Shown: one piece after another, positions 56,193 to 64,000 of the stretch | Layout: each line of letters starts with the position of its first letter | Position numbering within the stretch: position 1 is the stretch's first letter | Source: Caenimonas sedimenti | Lineage (GTDB): Bacteria > Pseudomonadota > Gammaproteobacteria > Burkholderiales > Burkholderiaceae_C | Length of the DNA stretch: 64,000 nucleotides | Reading direction: 5' to 3' | Assembly (NCBI RefSeq): GCF_007833165.1 | Contig: NZ_VOBQ01000010.1 | Location: 62,001 to 126,000, forward strand | Notes under the pieces: model-generated | What the model saw: the letters and a program-made list of their open reading frames with translations, nothing else | Told to the model about the DNA's origin: nothing | Database searches by the model: none | Translations under genes and position numbers: made by a program

Positions 56193-57920
56193 ATGGTGCA
56201 CCGTGCGCTCGCCGCCGTTCCCGACCCCGGCCGGTCCCTCGCCCCCGGCGAGGCATCGCCCGAGGCCGCTTGGATCACCCGCGCCGAGCAACCGGTCACC
56301 ACGTCGGAAACCGGGCCGCTTGCCGGACTGCGCTTCGCCGTCAAGGACAACATCGACGTCGCCGGCCTGCCCACCACCGCGGCATGTCCCAGCTTCGCCT
56401 ACCGGCCCGACCACCACGCCACCGCGGTGCAGAAGCTGCTCGATGCTGGTGCGCGGTTGCTTGGCAAGACCAACCTCGATCAATTCGCCTGCGGCCTGAA
56501 CGGAACGCGCTCGCCGTACGGCGCGGTGCCCAACGCCTTCGATGCCAGGTATGTGTCGGGCGGTTCCAGCTCCGGCTCGGCCTACGCCGTGGCGACGGGC
56601 CAGGTCGACTTTGCGCTGGGCACCGACACCGCGGGCTCCGGCCGCGTGCCGGCAGGCCTGAACAACATCGTCGGCCTCAAGCCGTCCAAGGGCCTGATCA
56701 GCGCCCAGGGTGTGGTGCCGGCCGCCCAGAGCGTCGATTGCGTCTCGATCTTCGCGCCCACGGTCGGCCTCGCGGCGCGGGTCCTGGCGCAGGCCATGGG
56801 CCACGACCAGAAGGACCCCTATTCACGCAAGCTCGCTCTTGCCAGCCGGCCGTGGCCGGCAGCGTTCCGCTTCGGTGTGCCGGACCGCCTGGAGTTCTTC
56901 GGTGACGATCTCGCCAAGGCCGCCTTCAAGGACGCCGTGAAGCAGTTGCGTGCGCTGGGCGGAACCTCGGTCACGATCGATTACTCGCCGCTCGCGCAGG
57001 TGGCGGCGCTCCTATATGACAGTGCGCTGGTCGCCGAGCGCTACGCCGCCGTGCGCAGCTTCTTCGACGGCCGGGAGGGCGAGGTCATGGAGCCGGTGCG
57101 CAGCATCATCGGCGGCGGCTGCGGCTACAGCGCGGCCGACCTGTGCGAAGCGCAGACGCAGTTGCGCGCGCTGGGCCAGGTGGCCGACGCCATGTGGGAC
57201 CGCATCGACGTGCTGCTGGTGCCCACCGCGCCAACGCACTACACGGTGGCCCAGATGCAGGCGGATCCGATCGCGCTGAACCGCAACCTGGGCGCGTACA
57301 CCAACTTCGTCAACCTGCTGGACTACGCGGCGCTCTCGGTCCCCAGCAGCATCCGCCCGGATGGCCTGCCGTTCGGCATCACGCTGATCGGGCCTTGCGG
57401 CAGCGACTGGCAGCTCGCCGGCCTGGGCCAGCGCCATCACCATGCGCGCGGGCTGACGCAGGGCGCGACTGGCGTGCCCCTGCCCGAACCCGAGCCGATC
57501 GCCGCGCTGGCGGGCGACGCCAGCATCCGGGTGGCGGTCGTGGGCGCGCACCTCTCGGGCATGCCCCTGAACTGGCAGCTCACGGAGCGCGGCGCCACCC
57601 TGGTCGGCAAGACCGAGACCGCGCCCGACTACAAGCTCTACGCCCTGCCCGGCACCACCCCGCCCAAGCCCGGGCTGGTGCGCGTCCAGCCCGGTGGCGG
57701 CAACCGCATCGCGCTCGAGGTGTGGGACATGCCGGTGGCGCATTACGGCTCCTTCGTCGCCATGATCCCGGCGCCGCTGGGCATCGGGACCCTCACCCTC
57801 GTTGACGGCGCCGCCGTGCAGGGCTTCGTCTGCGAAGCCCAGGCCACGTGCGGCGCGGCCGACATCACGCACCACGGCGGCTGGCGGGCCTACATGGCTT
57901 CCCTGAAGCCCGCCGCCTGA
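56193..57920 (+). CDS. atzF: Allophanate hydrolase AtzF
   Basis: A 575-residue amidase signature enzyme with the C-terminal allophanate domain. Catalytic Lys51 (VKDN), Ser125 and Ser149 correspond in spacing to Lys91, Ser165 and Ser189 of Pseudomonas ADP AtzF as I recall them. The C-terminal part (LVRVQPGGGNRIALEVWDMP) matches the allophanate-hydrolase C domain. It converts allophanate to ammonia and CO2. The N terminus is about 40 residues shorter than in that enzyme. It opens the operon with ABC transporter, AtzG and AtzE genes. The start is fixed by the sigma-54 promoter. Confidence 0.88.
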   Translation: MVHRALAAVPDPGRSLAPGEASPEAAWITRAEQPVTTSETGPLAGLRFAVKDNIDVAGLPTTAACPSFAYRPDHHATAVQKLLDAGARLLGKTNLDQFACGLNGTRSPYGAVPNAFDARYVSGGSSSGSAYAVATGQVDFALGTDTAGSGRVPAGLNNIVGLKPSKGLISAQGVVPAAQSVDCVSIFAPTVGLAARVLAQAMGHDQKDPYSRKLALASRPWPAAFRFGVPDRLEFFGDDLAKAAFKDAVKQLRALGGTSVTIDYSPLAQVAALLYDSALVAERYAAVRSFFDGREGEVMEPVRSIIGGGCGYSAADLCEAQTQLRALGQVADAMWDRIDVLLVPTAPTHYTVAQMQADPIALNRNLGAYTNFVNLLDYAALSVPSSIRPDGLPFGITLIGPCGSDWQLAGLGQRHHHARGLTQGATGVPLPEPEPIAALAGDASIRVAVVGAHLSGMPLNWQLTERGATLVGKTETAPDYKLYALPGTTPPKPGLVRVQPGGGNRIALEVWDMPVAHYGSFVAMIPAPLGIGTLTLVDGAAVQGFVCEAQATCGAADITHHGGWRAYMASLKPAA

Positions 57921-57955
57921 ACACGCACCTCCACTTCGAACCAGGAGCGCTCTCC

Positions 57956-59602
57956 ATGAAGCATGCACCCCACTCCTCCTACTCTTCCCGCCGCCGCTCG
58001 CTGCTGAAGGCCGCGTCGCTCACCCCGGTGGCCGCCTCGGCGTTGCTGGCCGGTGAAGCGCTGGCGCAGGACCGCAAGGACACCTTGATCATGGCCAACG
58101 AGTTCGGCCCCAACATGCTCGACATCCACGGCCTGGGCGCCAACCGCCCCAGCTACGGCGTCGCCTGGAACGTGTACGACCGCCTCATCACCTACGGCAG
58201 GAAGAAGTTGCCCGATGGCTCGATGATGTACGACTACGCGAAGCTCGAGCCCGAACTGGCCGAGCGCTGGAAGATGGACGCCGACGGCATGGGCGTCACC
58301 TTCCATCTCCGCAAGGACGCGAAGTTCCACGATGGCACGCCGGTGACGGCCGACGACGTCAAGTGGAGCTTCGACCGCGCACTCGGCATGGGCGGCTTCC
58401 CCACGTTCCAGATGAAGGCCGGCTCGCTGGAAGAGCCGTCGCAGTTCAAGGTGGTGGACAAGCACACCTTCTACGTGAAGTTCATCCGCAAGGACAAGCT
58501 GTCGATGCCCGACATGGGTGTGCCCGTGGCTTCCATCTACAACAGCACGCTGGCGAAGAAGAACGCCACCGAGAAGGACCCGTGGGCCGCGGACTGGCTG
58601 AAGACCAACGCCGCCGGCGGCGGTGCCTACAAGGTGGCGAGCTGGAAGCCCGGGCAGGAACTCGTGCTGGAGCGCTACGACGATTGGAAAAGCGGGCCGC
58701 TGCCGAAGATCAAGCGCATCATCCAGCGGGACATCCCGTCGGCCGGCAACCGGCGTGCGCTGCTGCAGCGCGGCGACATCGACATGACGTACTCGCTGCC
58801 GCCCAAGGATTTCTCCGACTTCGCCGGCGACAAGGGCAAGATCAAGGTGAGCAGCCTGCCCGTGGAGAACGCCCTGTTCTACCTGGGCATGAACACCACC
58901 AAGCCGCCCTTCAACAATCCCAAGGTGCGTCAGGCCGTGGCCTACGCACTGCCCTACGACAAGATCCACGAAGCGGCGTTCTACGGCCGTGGCATCAAGA
59001 TGAGCGGCGGTGCCGCTGCGCCCAAGGCGCCGGTCTGGCCGCAGCCGCATGCCTACGTGACGGACCTGGCCAAGGCCAAGGCCCTGATGGCGGAATCCGG
59101 CGTCGGGCCCATCGAGACCACGCTGTCCTACGACCTCGGCTCCGCCACGGTGGGCGAGCCCTCCGCCATCCTCGTGCAGGAGGCGCTGGCCCAGATCGGC
59201 ATCAAGACGACGCTCAACAAGGTGCCTGGCGCCAACTGGCGGGCGGCCCTGCTGAAGAAGGACATGCCGATGATCCTGAACCGCTTCGGCGGCTGGCTGA
59301 ACTACCCCGAGTACTTCTTCTTCTGGTGCTACCACGGGCAGGACGCCGTGTTCAACACCATGAGTTACAAGAACGCGACGCTCGACAAGATGATCACCAA
59401 CGCCCGCTTCGCGGAAAGCAAGCCGCTCTACGACGGCATGGTGAAGGACATGATCAAGCTGGCGCACGACGAGGCGCCACGCATCCCGCTGGTGCAGCCG
59501 ATCATGGATGTGGCGATGCAGCCCAATATCAGCGGCTACACCTACTGGTTCCACCTGGAGCCGGACTACCGGCAGCTGGTCAAGGGCGCCGTTCCCGCAT
59601 AG
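57956..59602 (+). CDS. Peptide/nickel-type ABC transporter substrate-binding protein (SBP_bac_5)
   Basis: A 548-residue binding protein of the oligopeptide family. The signal contains SSRRRSLLK, a twin-arginine-like motif, and ends near LAGEALAQ. The SBP_bac_5 landmarks are VYDRLITY, WKMDADGMGVTFHLRKDAKFHDGTPVTADDVKWSFDR and NPKVRQAVAYALP. The cargo is unknown; with atzF it may be a nitrogen-rich ureide-like compound. CAGGAG precedes the ATG. It is followed by permease genes. Confidence 0.87.
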   Translation: MKHAPHSSYSSRRRSLLKAASLTPVAASALLAGEALAQDRKDTLIMANEFGPNMLDIHGLGANRPSYGVAWNVYDRLITYGRKKLPDGSMMYDYAKLEPELAERWKMDADGMGVTFHLRKDAKFHDGTPVTADDVKWSFDRALGMGGFPTFQMKAGSLEEPSQFKVVDKHTFYVKFIRKDKLSMPDMGVPVASIYNSTLAKKNATEKDPWAADWLKTNAAGGGAYKVASWKPGQELVLERYDDWKSGPLPKIKRIIQRDIPSAGNRRALLQRGDIDMTYSLPPKDFSDFAGDKGKIKVSSLPVENALFYLGMNTTKPPFNNPKVRQAVAYALPYDKIHEAAFYGRGIKMSGGAAAPKAPVWPQPHAYVTDLAKAKALMAESGVGPIETTLSYDLGSATVGEPSAILVQEALAQIGIKTTLNKVPGANWRAALLKKDMPMILNRFGGWLNYPEYFFFWCYHGQDAVFNTMSYKNATLDKMITNARFAESKPLYDGMVKDMIKLAHDEAPRIPLVQPIMDVAMQPNISGYTYWFHLEPDYRQLVKGAVPA

Positions 59603-59615
59603 GGCGAACGCCGCA

Positions 59616-60629
59616 ATGGCCCTCATTGTCCTCAAACGCCTGCTGGGTGCGCTGCCGAACCTGTTCGGCATCGTGCTCATCACCTTCCTGCTGACGCGGG
59701 CGCTGCCGGGCGACCCGGCGGCGTTCTTCGCGGGGCCGGCCGGCACCAAGGAGGCGGTGGAGCAGGTGCGCGAGAAGCTGGGGTTGAACAAGTCGCTGCC
59801 CGAGCAGTTCGTGATCTACCTGAAAGACCTGTCCCGGGGCGACCTGGGCAACGCGCTCTCCACCGGCCAGCCGGTGCGCGAAGAGATCATCACGCGGCTG
59901 CCGGCTTCGCTGGAGCTGGTCCTGGCCTCCCTGCTGTTCGCGGTCGTCGTGGCCATCCCGCTCGGCATCGCGGCGGCGCGGCATCCGAACTCCTGGATCG
60001 ACCATGCCTGCCGGCTGGTCACGACCGCCGGCGTGTCGCTCCCGACTTTCTTCACCGGGCTGCTGCTCACCTACCTGCTGTACTTCGTGCTCGGCTGGGC
60101 GCCATCGCCGATCGGCCGGCTGGACCCCTACCTCACGGCGCCGAAGACGATCACGGGCCTCTACACGCTCGACAGCCTGCTGGCGGGCAACATTCCGCTC
60201 TTCATCGCCAGCGCCAAGCAGATGATCCTGCCCGTGCTGACACTCGGGATCTTCGTCCTGGCGCCGCTGGCGCGCATGACCCGCGCGTCGATGATTGCCG
60301 TGTTGTCGGCGGATTTCGTGCGCACCGCGCGCGCGTCGGGCCTGTCCACGACGACGGTGCTGGTGCGCTACGCCTTCCGCAACGCGCTGCTGCCCGTGGT
60401 CACCACCATGGGCATGGTGTTCTCCTTCCTGCTGGGCATGAGCGTGATCGTGGAGAAGGTGTTCGCCTGGCCCGGTGTCGGTTCGTTCGCGCTCGAAGCC
60501 CTGGTGGCGAGCGACTACGCGCCGGTGCAGGGCTTCGTGCTGACGATGGCGCTGCTCTACACGCTGTTGAACCTGGCGATCGACATGCTCTATGTGGTGA
60601 TCGATCCGCGCGTGAGGCTGGCGGCATGA
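59616..60629 (+). CDS. ABC transporter permease (DppB-like)
   Basis: A 337-residue inner-membrane permease with about six helices. The motif ARMTRASMIAVLSADFVRTARASG is the EAA-type coupling loop of DppB/OppB. It begins 13 bp after the binding-protein gene. ATGA overlap with the next permease gene. Confidence 0.88.
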   Translation: MALIVLKRLLGALPNLFGIVLITFLLTRALPGDPAAFFAGPAGTKEAVEQVREKLGLNKSLPEQFVIYLKDLSRGDLGNALSTGQPVREEIITRLPASLELVLASLLFAVVVAIPLGIAAARHPNSWIDHACRLVTTAGVSLPTFFTGLLLTYLLYFVLGWAPSPIGRLDPYLTAPKTITGLYTLDSLLAGNIPLFIASAKQMILPVLTLGIFVLAPLARMTRASMIAVLSADFVRTARASGLSTTTVLVRYAFRNALLPVVTTMGMVFSFLLGMSVIVEKVFAWPGVGSFALEALVASDYAPVQGFVLTMALLYTLLNLAIDMLYVVIDPRVRLAA

Positions 60630-61630
60630 GTGCGGTCTTGCGAGAAGGCGGGGATTCGCTCCCTCCCCCTCTGGGGGAGGGCGGGGGTGGGGGCGCGCCT
60701 GTCGTGGTGGTGCCGGAAGTTGCTGAAGTCGTGACGCACGGCGCCCCCCCCCCAACCCTCCCCCAGGGGGGGAGGGAGAAAAACAAGAAGACGTTCTGGT
60801 CCCACGCCCGCTACGTCCTCTCCGACAACCCCGTCACCCTGATTGCGGCCGCGCTGTTCGCGATGTTCGTGCTGCTCGCCATCATCGGCCCCTGGATCGT
60901 CCCGTACGACCCGCTCGCCACCAACGTCGGTCCGGCCATGACCGCGCCCAACGGCAAGCACTGGTTCGGCACCGATTCGCTGGGCCGCGACATCTTTTCG
61001 CGCGTCGTCGTCGCCACCCGCGTCGATTTCATCATCGCGCTGTCGGCCGTCGGCGTGTCGTTCGTCATCGGTGGCCTGCTGGGCGCCGCGGCCGGCTACT
61101 TCGGCGGCTGGATGGAGAAGATCGTCATGCGCGGCTGCGACATGGTGATGAGCTTCCCCCTGTTCGTGCTGGCGATGGGCATCGTCGCGGCGCTGGGCAA
61201 CTCGATCTTCAACATCATCCTCGCGACGGCAGTGGTGAACCTGCCCTTCTACATCCGCGTGGCGCGCACGGAGGTCAACGTGCGGCGCGAAGCCGGCTTC
61301 GTCGAAGCCGCGCGATTGGCAGGCAACGGCGACGCCCGCATCCTGCTGATGCACCTGATCCCGAACGCGATGCCGCCGATGATGGTGCAGGTCTCGCTGA
61401 ACATGGGCTGGGCGATCCTGAACGCCGCAGGCCTGTCCTTCATCGGGCTGGGCGTGAGCCCACCCGCGGCCGAGTGGGGAATCATGGTGGCCGAAGGCGC
61501 GGGCTACATCATCTCCGGCGAGTGGTGGGTGGCCCTCTTCCCAGGCTCGGTGCTGATGCTGGCCGTGTTCACTTTCAACCTGCTGGGTGATGGCTTGCGC
61601 GACCTCATCGACCCCAGGAAGAGAACATGA
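60626..61630 (+). CDS. ABC transporter permease (DppC-like) with repeat-derived N terminus
   Basis: A 334-residue permease of the DppC/OppC type. The usual helix starts near residue 63 (SDNPVTLIAAALFAMFVLLA). EAARLAGNGDARILLMHLIPN is the coupling loop. The first about 50 residues (MSAVLREGGDSLPPPLGEGG and GAPPPTLPQGGREK) are coded by two GC palindromes and probably are not functional sequence. Start overlaps the upstream stop (ATGA). Confidence 0.85.
   Translation: MSAVLREGGDSLPPPLGEGGGGGAPVVVVPEVAEVVTHGAPPPTLPQGGREKNKKTFWSHARYVLSDNPVTLIAAALFAMFVLLAIIGPWIVPYDPLATNVGPAMTAPNGKHWFGTDSLGRDIFSRVVVATRVDFIIALSAVGVSFVIGGLLGAAAGYFGGWMEKIVMRGCDMVMSFPLFVLAMGIVAALGNSIFNIILATAVVNLPFYIRVARTEVNVRREAGFVEAARLAGNGDARILLMHLIPNAMPPMMVQVSLNMGWAILNAAGLSFIGLGVSPPAAEWGIMVAEGAGYIISGEWWVALFPGSVLMLAVFTFNLLGDGLRDLIDPRKRT
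60661..60681. repeat. GC palindrome in the permease 5' coding end
   Basis: CCCTCCCCC and GGGGGAGGG arms around TCT. It belongs to the family found at 47411-47512, and encodes part of PPPLGEGGG in the permease N terminus. Confidence 0.75.
60756..60776. repeat. Second GC palindrome in the permease 5' coding end
   Basis: CCCTCCCCC and GGGGGAGGG arms around AGG, encoding the TLPQGGRE segment. It belongs to the same family as the preceding element. Confidence 0.72.
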
Positions 61631-62622
61631 GCGCCACCGCCCTGCTCGACGTGAAGCAGCTGTCGCTGCAGTTCCGCACGCGCGACGGCGTGGTGCGCGC
61701 GCTCGAAGACGTGACGCTCACCATCGCCAAGGGCGAGACCGTGGGCCTGGTCGGTGAGTCCGGCTCCGGCAAGAGCGTGCTGGCCTATGCCATCCTGGGC
61801 CTGTCGGACGCCGCCGCGCGCATCACGCAAGGCTCCGCGCACTTCGACGGGCTGGACCTGCTGGCCGCGAGGGAGTCCGACCTGCAGGAAGTGCGCGGCC
61901 GCGAGGTCTCGATGATCTTCCAGAACCCCAAGGTGGCGCTGAACCCGATCCGCAAGGTCGGCCACCAGCTGGAGGATGTCCTGGCCCGCCACACCACGAC
62001 GCTGCGGGCGGATCTGCGCAAGCGCGCCGTGCAGTGCCTGGCCGACATGAAGATCCCCGACCCCGAGCGGCGCTACCACGCCTACCCGTTCGAGCTCTCG
62101 GGTGGCCTGTGCCAGCGCGTGATGATCGCGCTGGCGCTGGCCTGCGGCCCCAAGCTGCTGATCGCCGACGAACCCACGACCGGCCTGGACGTGACCACGC
62201 AGGCGGCAATCATGGCGCTGATCAAGGAGCAGACCGTCAAGCGCGGCATGGCCATGCTGCTGATCACGCACGACCTCGGGCTGGCACGCGAACAGTGCGA
62301 CCGCATCGTCGTGATGCACGCCGGACACATGGTGGAGTCGGCGCCGACCGAGACGCTGTTCACCCGCCCGCTGCATCCCTACACGCGGCAGCTGATCGGC
62401 GCGACCCCGGTGGGGCGCGCGTCGCTCGAAGAGTTGACCGCCATCGGCGGCAGCCTGCCGGACTTGCGGCGCGCTGATTTGCCGACGTGCCGGTTTTCCG
62501 AGCGTTGCGGCGAGCGGATGGAGGCTTGCAGCGGGGCATTGCCGGAGGTGGCCGACGGGACCCACCTGGTTCGTTGCCATCGGGTGAGCGCGCGCTCCGC
62601 CATCCCGGAGACCACCCCATGA
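61627..62622 (+). CDS. ABC transporter ATP-binding protein (DppD-like)
   Basis: A 331-residue oligopeptide-type ATPase. Walker A is GESGSGKS (43-50), the signature LSGGLCQRV and Walker B LLIADEP. The C-terminal oligopeptide-ABC domain has cysteines in TCRFSERCGERMEACSGALPE. It begins with an ATGA overlap with the permease stop, and ends overlapping the next ATPase start (ATGA). Confidence 0.9.
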   Translation: MSATALLDVKQLSLQFRTRDGVVRALEDVTLTIAKGETVGLVGESGSGKSVLAYAILGLSDAAARITQGSAHFDGLDLLAARESDLQEVRGREVSMIFQNPKVALNPIRKVGHQLEDVLARHTTTLRADLRKRAVQCLADMKIPDPERRYHAYPFELSGGLCQRVMIALALACGPKLLIADEPTTGLDVTTQAAIMALIKEQTVKRGMAMLLITHDLGLAREQCDRIVVMHAGHMVESAPTETLFTRPLHPYTRQLIGATPVGRASLEELTAIGGSLPDLRRADLPTCRFSERCGERMEACSGALPEVADGTHLVRCHRVSARSAIPETTP

Positions 62623-63611
62623 CCGCCGCCCTCCTCGAAGTCATGGACCTCGCCAAGCGCTTCCCGGTGAAGACGCCGCAGGGCAAGGGCCTGCTGCACG
62701 CCGTCGATGGCGTCAGCTTCCGCATCGAAGCCGGCGAGACGGTGGGCCTGGTCGGTGAATCCGGCTGCGGCAAGTCCACGCTGGTGCGCCTGCTCACCCG
62801 GACGCTGGCGGTGAGTGACGGGCAGATCCGCTTCCTCGGCGCCGACCTCGGCCTGATCGCCCCCGAGCTCATGCCCTCGCACAAGACGCGGCGCGAGGTG
62901 CAGATGGTGTTCCAGGACGCGCACGACAGCCTGAATCCGCGCTATACCGCCTTCGACACGATCGCCGAGCCGCTGCGGCTGCTGGCCGGCATCAAGGACG
63001 CCGCGGAACTGGAGCGCCAGGTGGAAGAGATCGCCCGCCTCACCGGCTTGCCGGGCGAGCTGCTCTCGCGCTTTCCGCACCAGCTCTCCGGCGGGCAGAA
63101 GGCGCGCGTGGGCATCGCCCGCGCCGCTGTCCTGCGGCCACGGCTGCTGGTGCTGGACGAGCCGACCGCCGCGCTCGACGTGTCGGTGCAGGTCGTCATC
63201 CTGCAGCTGCTGGCGGGACTGAAGCGCGAGCTGGGCATGAGCTTCCTGTTCGTCTCGCACGACCTGAACGTGGTGCGCCTGCTGTGCGACCGCGTGCTGG
63301 TGATGTATCTGGGGCGTGTTGTCGAGAGCGGCCCGGCCGCGGAGGTCTTCGCCAACCCGCGCCATCCGTACACACGCGCGCTCATCGCCTCCATCCCCGG
63401 GTCCGGCCGAGACGCCGGGGCCCACCTGTTGCCTGGCGAACCGCAAAGCCCGATCCAGGTGAGCGGGGCGGCCGCCGCGACGCGCTGCCACTTCCACGGC
63501 CGCTGCCCGCATGGCGCCGCCGATTGCGAGAGCAGTGCACCGGCCTTGCGCGAAGTCGGCGTGGCCCGCGAAGCCGCCTGCCATTTCACCGGTTCCCTGC
63601 CTGCCTTCTAG
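62619..63611 (+). CDS. ABC transporter ATP-binding protein (DppF-like)
   Basis: A 330-residue second ATPase of the pair. Walker A is GESGCGKST (46-54), the signature LSGGQKARVGIARA and Walker B LLVLDEP. The C-terminal part has the oligopeptide ABC domain (CHFHGRCPHGAADCES). The pair would power the permeases above. 13 bp separate it from the AtzG gene. Confidence 0.9.
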   Translation: MTAALLEVMDLAKRFPVKTPQGKGLLHAVDGVSFRIEAGETVGLVGESGCGKSTLVRLLTRTLAVSDGQIRFLGADLGLIAPELMPSHKTRREVQMVFQDAHDSLNPRYTAFDTIAEPLRLLAGIKDAAELERQVEEIARLTGLPGELLSRFPHQLSGGQKARVGIARAAVLRPRLLVLDEPTAALDVSVQVVILQLLAGLKRELGMSFLFVSHDLNVVRLLCDRVLVMYLGRVVESGPAAEVFANPRHPYTRALIASIPGSGRDAGAHLLPGEPQSPIQVSGAAAATRCHFHGRCPHGAADCESSAPALREVGVAREAACHFTGSLPAF

Positions 63612-63624
63612 CCGAGAAACCAAC

Positions 63625-63843
63625 ATGGAAGAGTCTGAAGTCCTCCAATACGTGAAGTCCGCCGCGCTGGCCGTGGGCCTGCCCCTGGACGAGGCGCGCG
63701 CCGCCGCCGTCGCGCAGCACTTCGGCCGGACGATCGCCATCGCACGCGCGCTGGACCACGCCCCGCTGGCGCCGGAACATGAACTGGCCGAGATCTACCG
63801 GCCGGCGCCCTTCCCGCCCCTGGTGCCGGAGGGCGACGCATGA
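63625..63843 (+). CDS. atzG: AtzG-like small subunit (DUF4089)
   Basis: A 72-residue protein with the helical GatC-like fold of AtzG (VKSAALAVGLPLDEARAAAVAQHFGRTIAIARAL, then LAPEHELAEIYRPAPFPP). AtzG stabilises AtzE, the 1-carboxybiuret hydrolase. Its stop overlaps the AtzE start (ATGA), which fits a 1:1 complex. Its position next to AtzE makes the call firm. Confidence 0.82.
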   Translation: MEESEVLQYVKSAALAVGLPLDEARAAAVAQHFGRTIAIARALDHAPLAPEHELAEIYRPAPFPPLVPEGDA

Positions 63844-64000
63844 AGACGGCTGAACTCCTGCGCGCGGTCGCCAGCGGCGAACGCAGCGCCCGCGAAGTCT
63901 GCGATGCCGCCATCGCACGAGTCGAAGCGACGGACCCCCAGGTCAACGCCTTCACCGAGCGTGGCTGGACCCGGGCGCGTGCCGAGGCCGACGCGGTCGA
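63840..64000 (+). CDS. atzE: AtzE-like 1-carboxybiuret amidohydrolase, partial (runs off the window)
   Basis: Only about 53 residues are visible (MKTAELLRAVASGERSAREV ... VEATDPQVNAFTERGW), which is the N-terminal start of an amidase signature enzyme of the AtzE/GatA type. The catalytic Lys-Ser-Ser lies beyond the window. Its ATGA overlap with atzG supports the AtzE call. In the cyanuric acid route it converts 1-carboxybiuret to urea-1,3-dicarboxylate, which AtzF-type enzymes then process after decarboxylation. Confidence 0.75.
   Translation, partial: MKTAELLRAVASGERSAREVCDAAIARVEATDPQVNAFTERGWTRARAEADAV

Overview
The window is a GC-rich, gene-dense piece of chromosome. Codon use, short ATGA-type overlaps between genes, PhnW/PhnY/PhnA and MobA-like proteins, and several families of GC-rich palindromic intergenic repeats all suggest a betaproteobacterium of the Burkholderiales, most likely Comamonadaceae (Variovorax/Ramlibacter-like). 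That placement is inference, because no rRNA is present. I saw no tRNA, insertion sequence, phage gene or CRISPR array.

Region 1 (1-12.1 kb). An alpha/beta hydrolase and an NHL-type lipoprotein are followed by a long minus-strand catabolic run: a DapA-like aldolase, an orphan LivK-type binding protein, a small unknown protein, a DUF3237 protein, a 3-hydroxybenzoate 4-monooxygenase-like flavoprotein, a Gfo/Idh oxidoreductase, RidA and a class C-type serine hydrolase. A sugar O-acetyltransferase diverges from it, and a perfect 9-bp inverted repeat lies in the 52-bp gap. Region 2 (12.1-22.6 kb) is mixed and mostly housekeeping: EF-hand protein, pirin, SlyD, ProQ/FinO, an MFS transporter, a TPR38-like protein, a coupled amidase/hydratase pair and a FecR/DUF6600 protein.

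Region 3 (22.6-29.5 kb) is a tandem duplication of a two-gene module. Each copy has an Ig-like plus DUF3494 (ice-binding-like) lipoprotein followed by an OmpA-type porin-like protein. Region 4 (29.5-51.7 kb) starts with an EF-G-like GTPase and then holds a large bidirectional aminophosphonate cluster around a GntR regulator. The minus arm is GntR-PhnA-PhnY-PhnZ-like HD protein-DMT transporter-GcvT/DAO flavoprotein. The plus arm is a 2-aminoethylphosphonate ABC transporter, PhnW, and then a gamma-glutamylation-type set (GS-like ligase, GNAT, Fe-alcohol dehydrogenase, C26 hydrolase, aldehyde dehydrogenase), an HAD protein and a second C26 hydrolase. PhnW, PhnY and PhnA make up the complete route from 2-aminoethylphosphonate through phosphonoacetaldehyde and phosphonoacetate to acetate and phosphate. 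The other genes suggest that hydroxylated, N-methylated or amino-alcohol substrates are also taken in.

Region 5 (51.7-64 kb). An S41 protease diverges from a TIR-transmembrane-coiled-coil-WD40 protein. An allophanate hydrolase (AtzF) then begins an operon with a five-gene dipeptide-type ABC transporter and AtzG/AtzE (1-carboxybiuret hydrolase subunits, AtzE cut by the window end). A near-perfect sigma-54 promoter sits just upstream of atzF, which fits nitrogen-limitation control. Palindromic repeats are scattered through regions 4 and 5, and in three places they appear to have become protein-coding.
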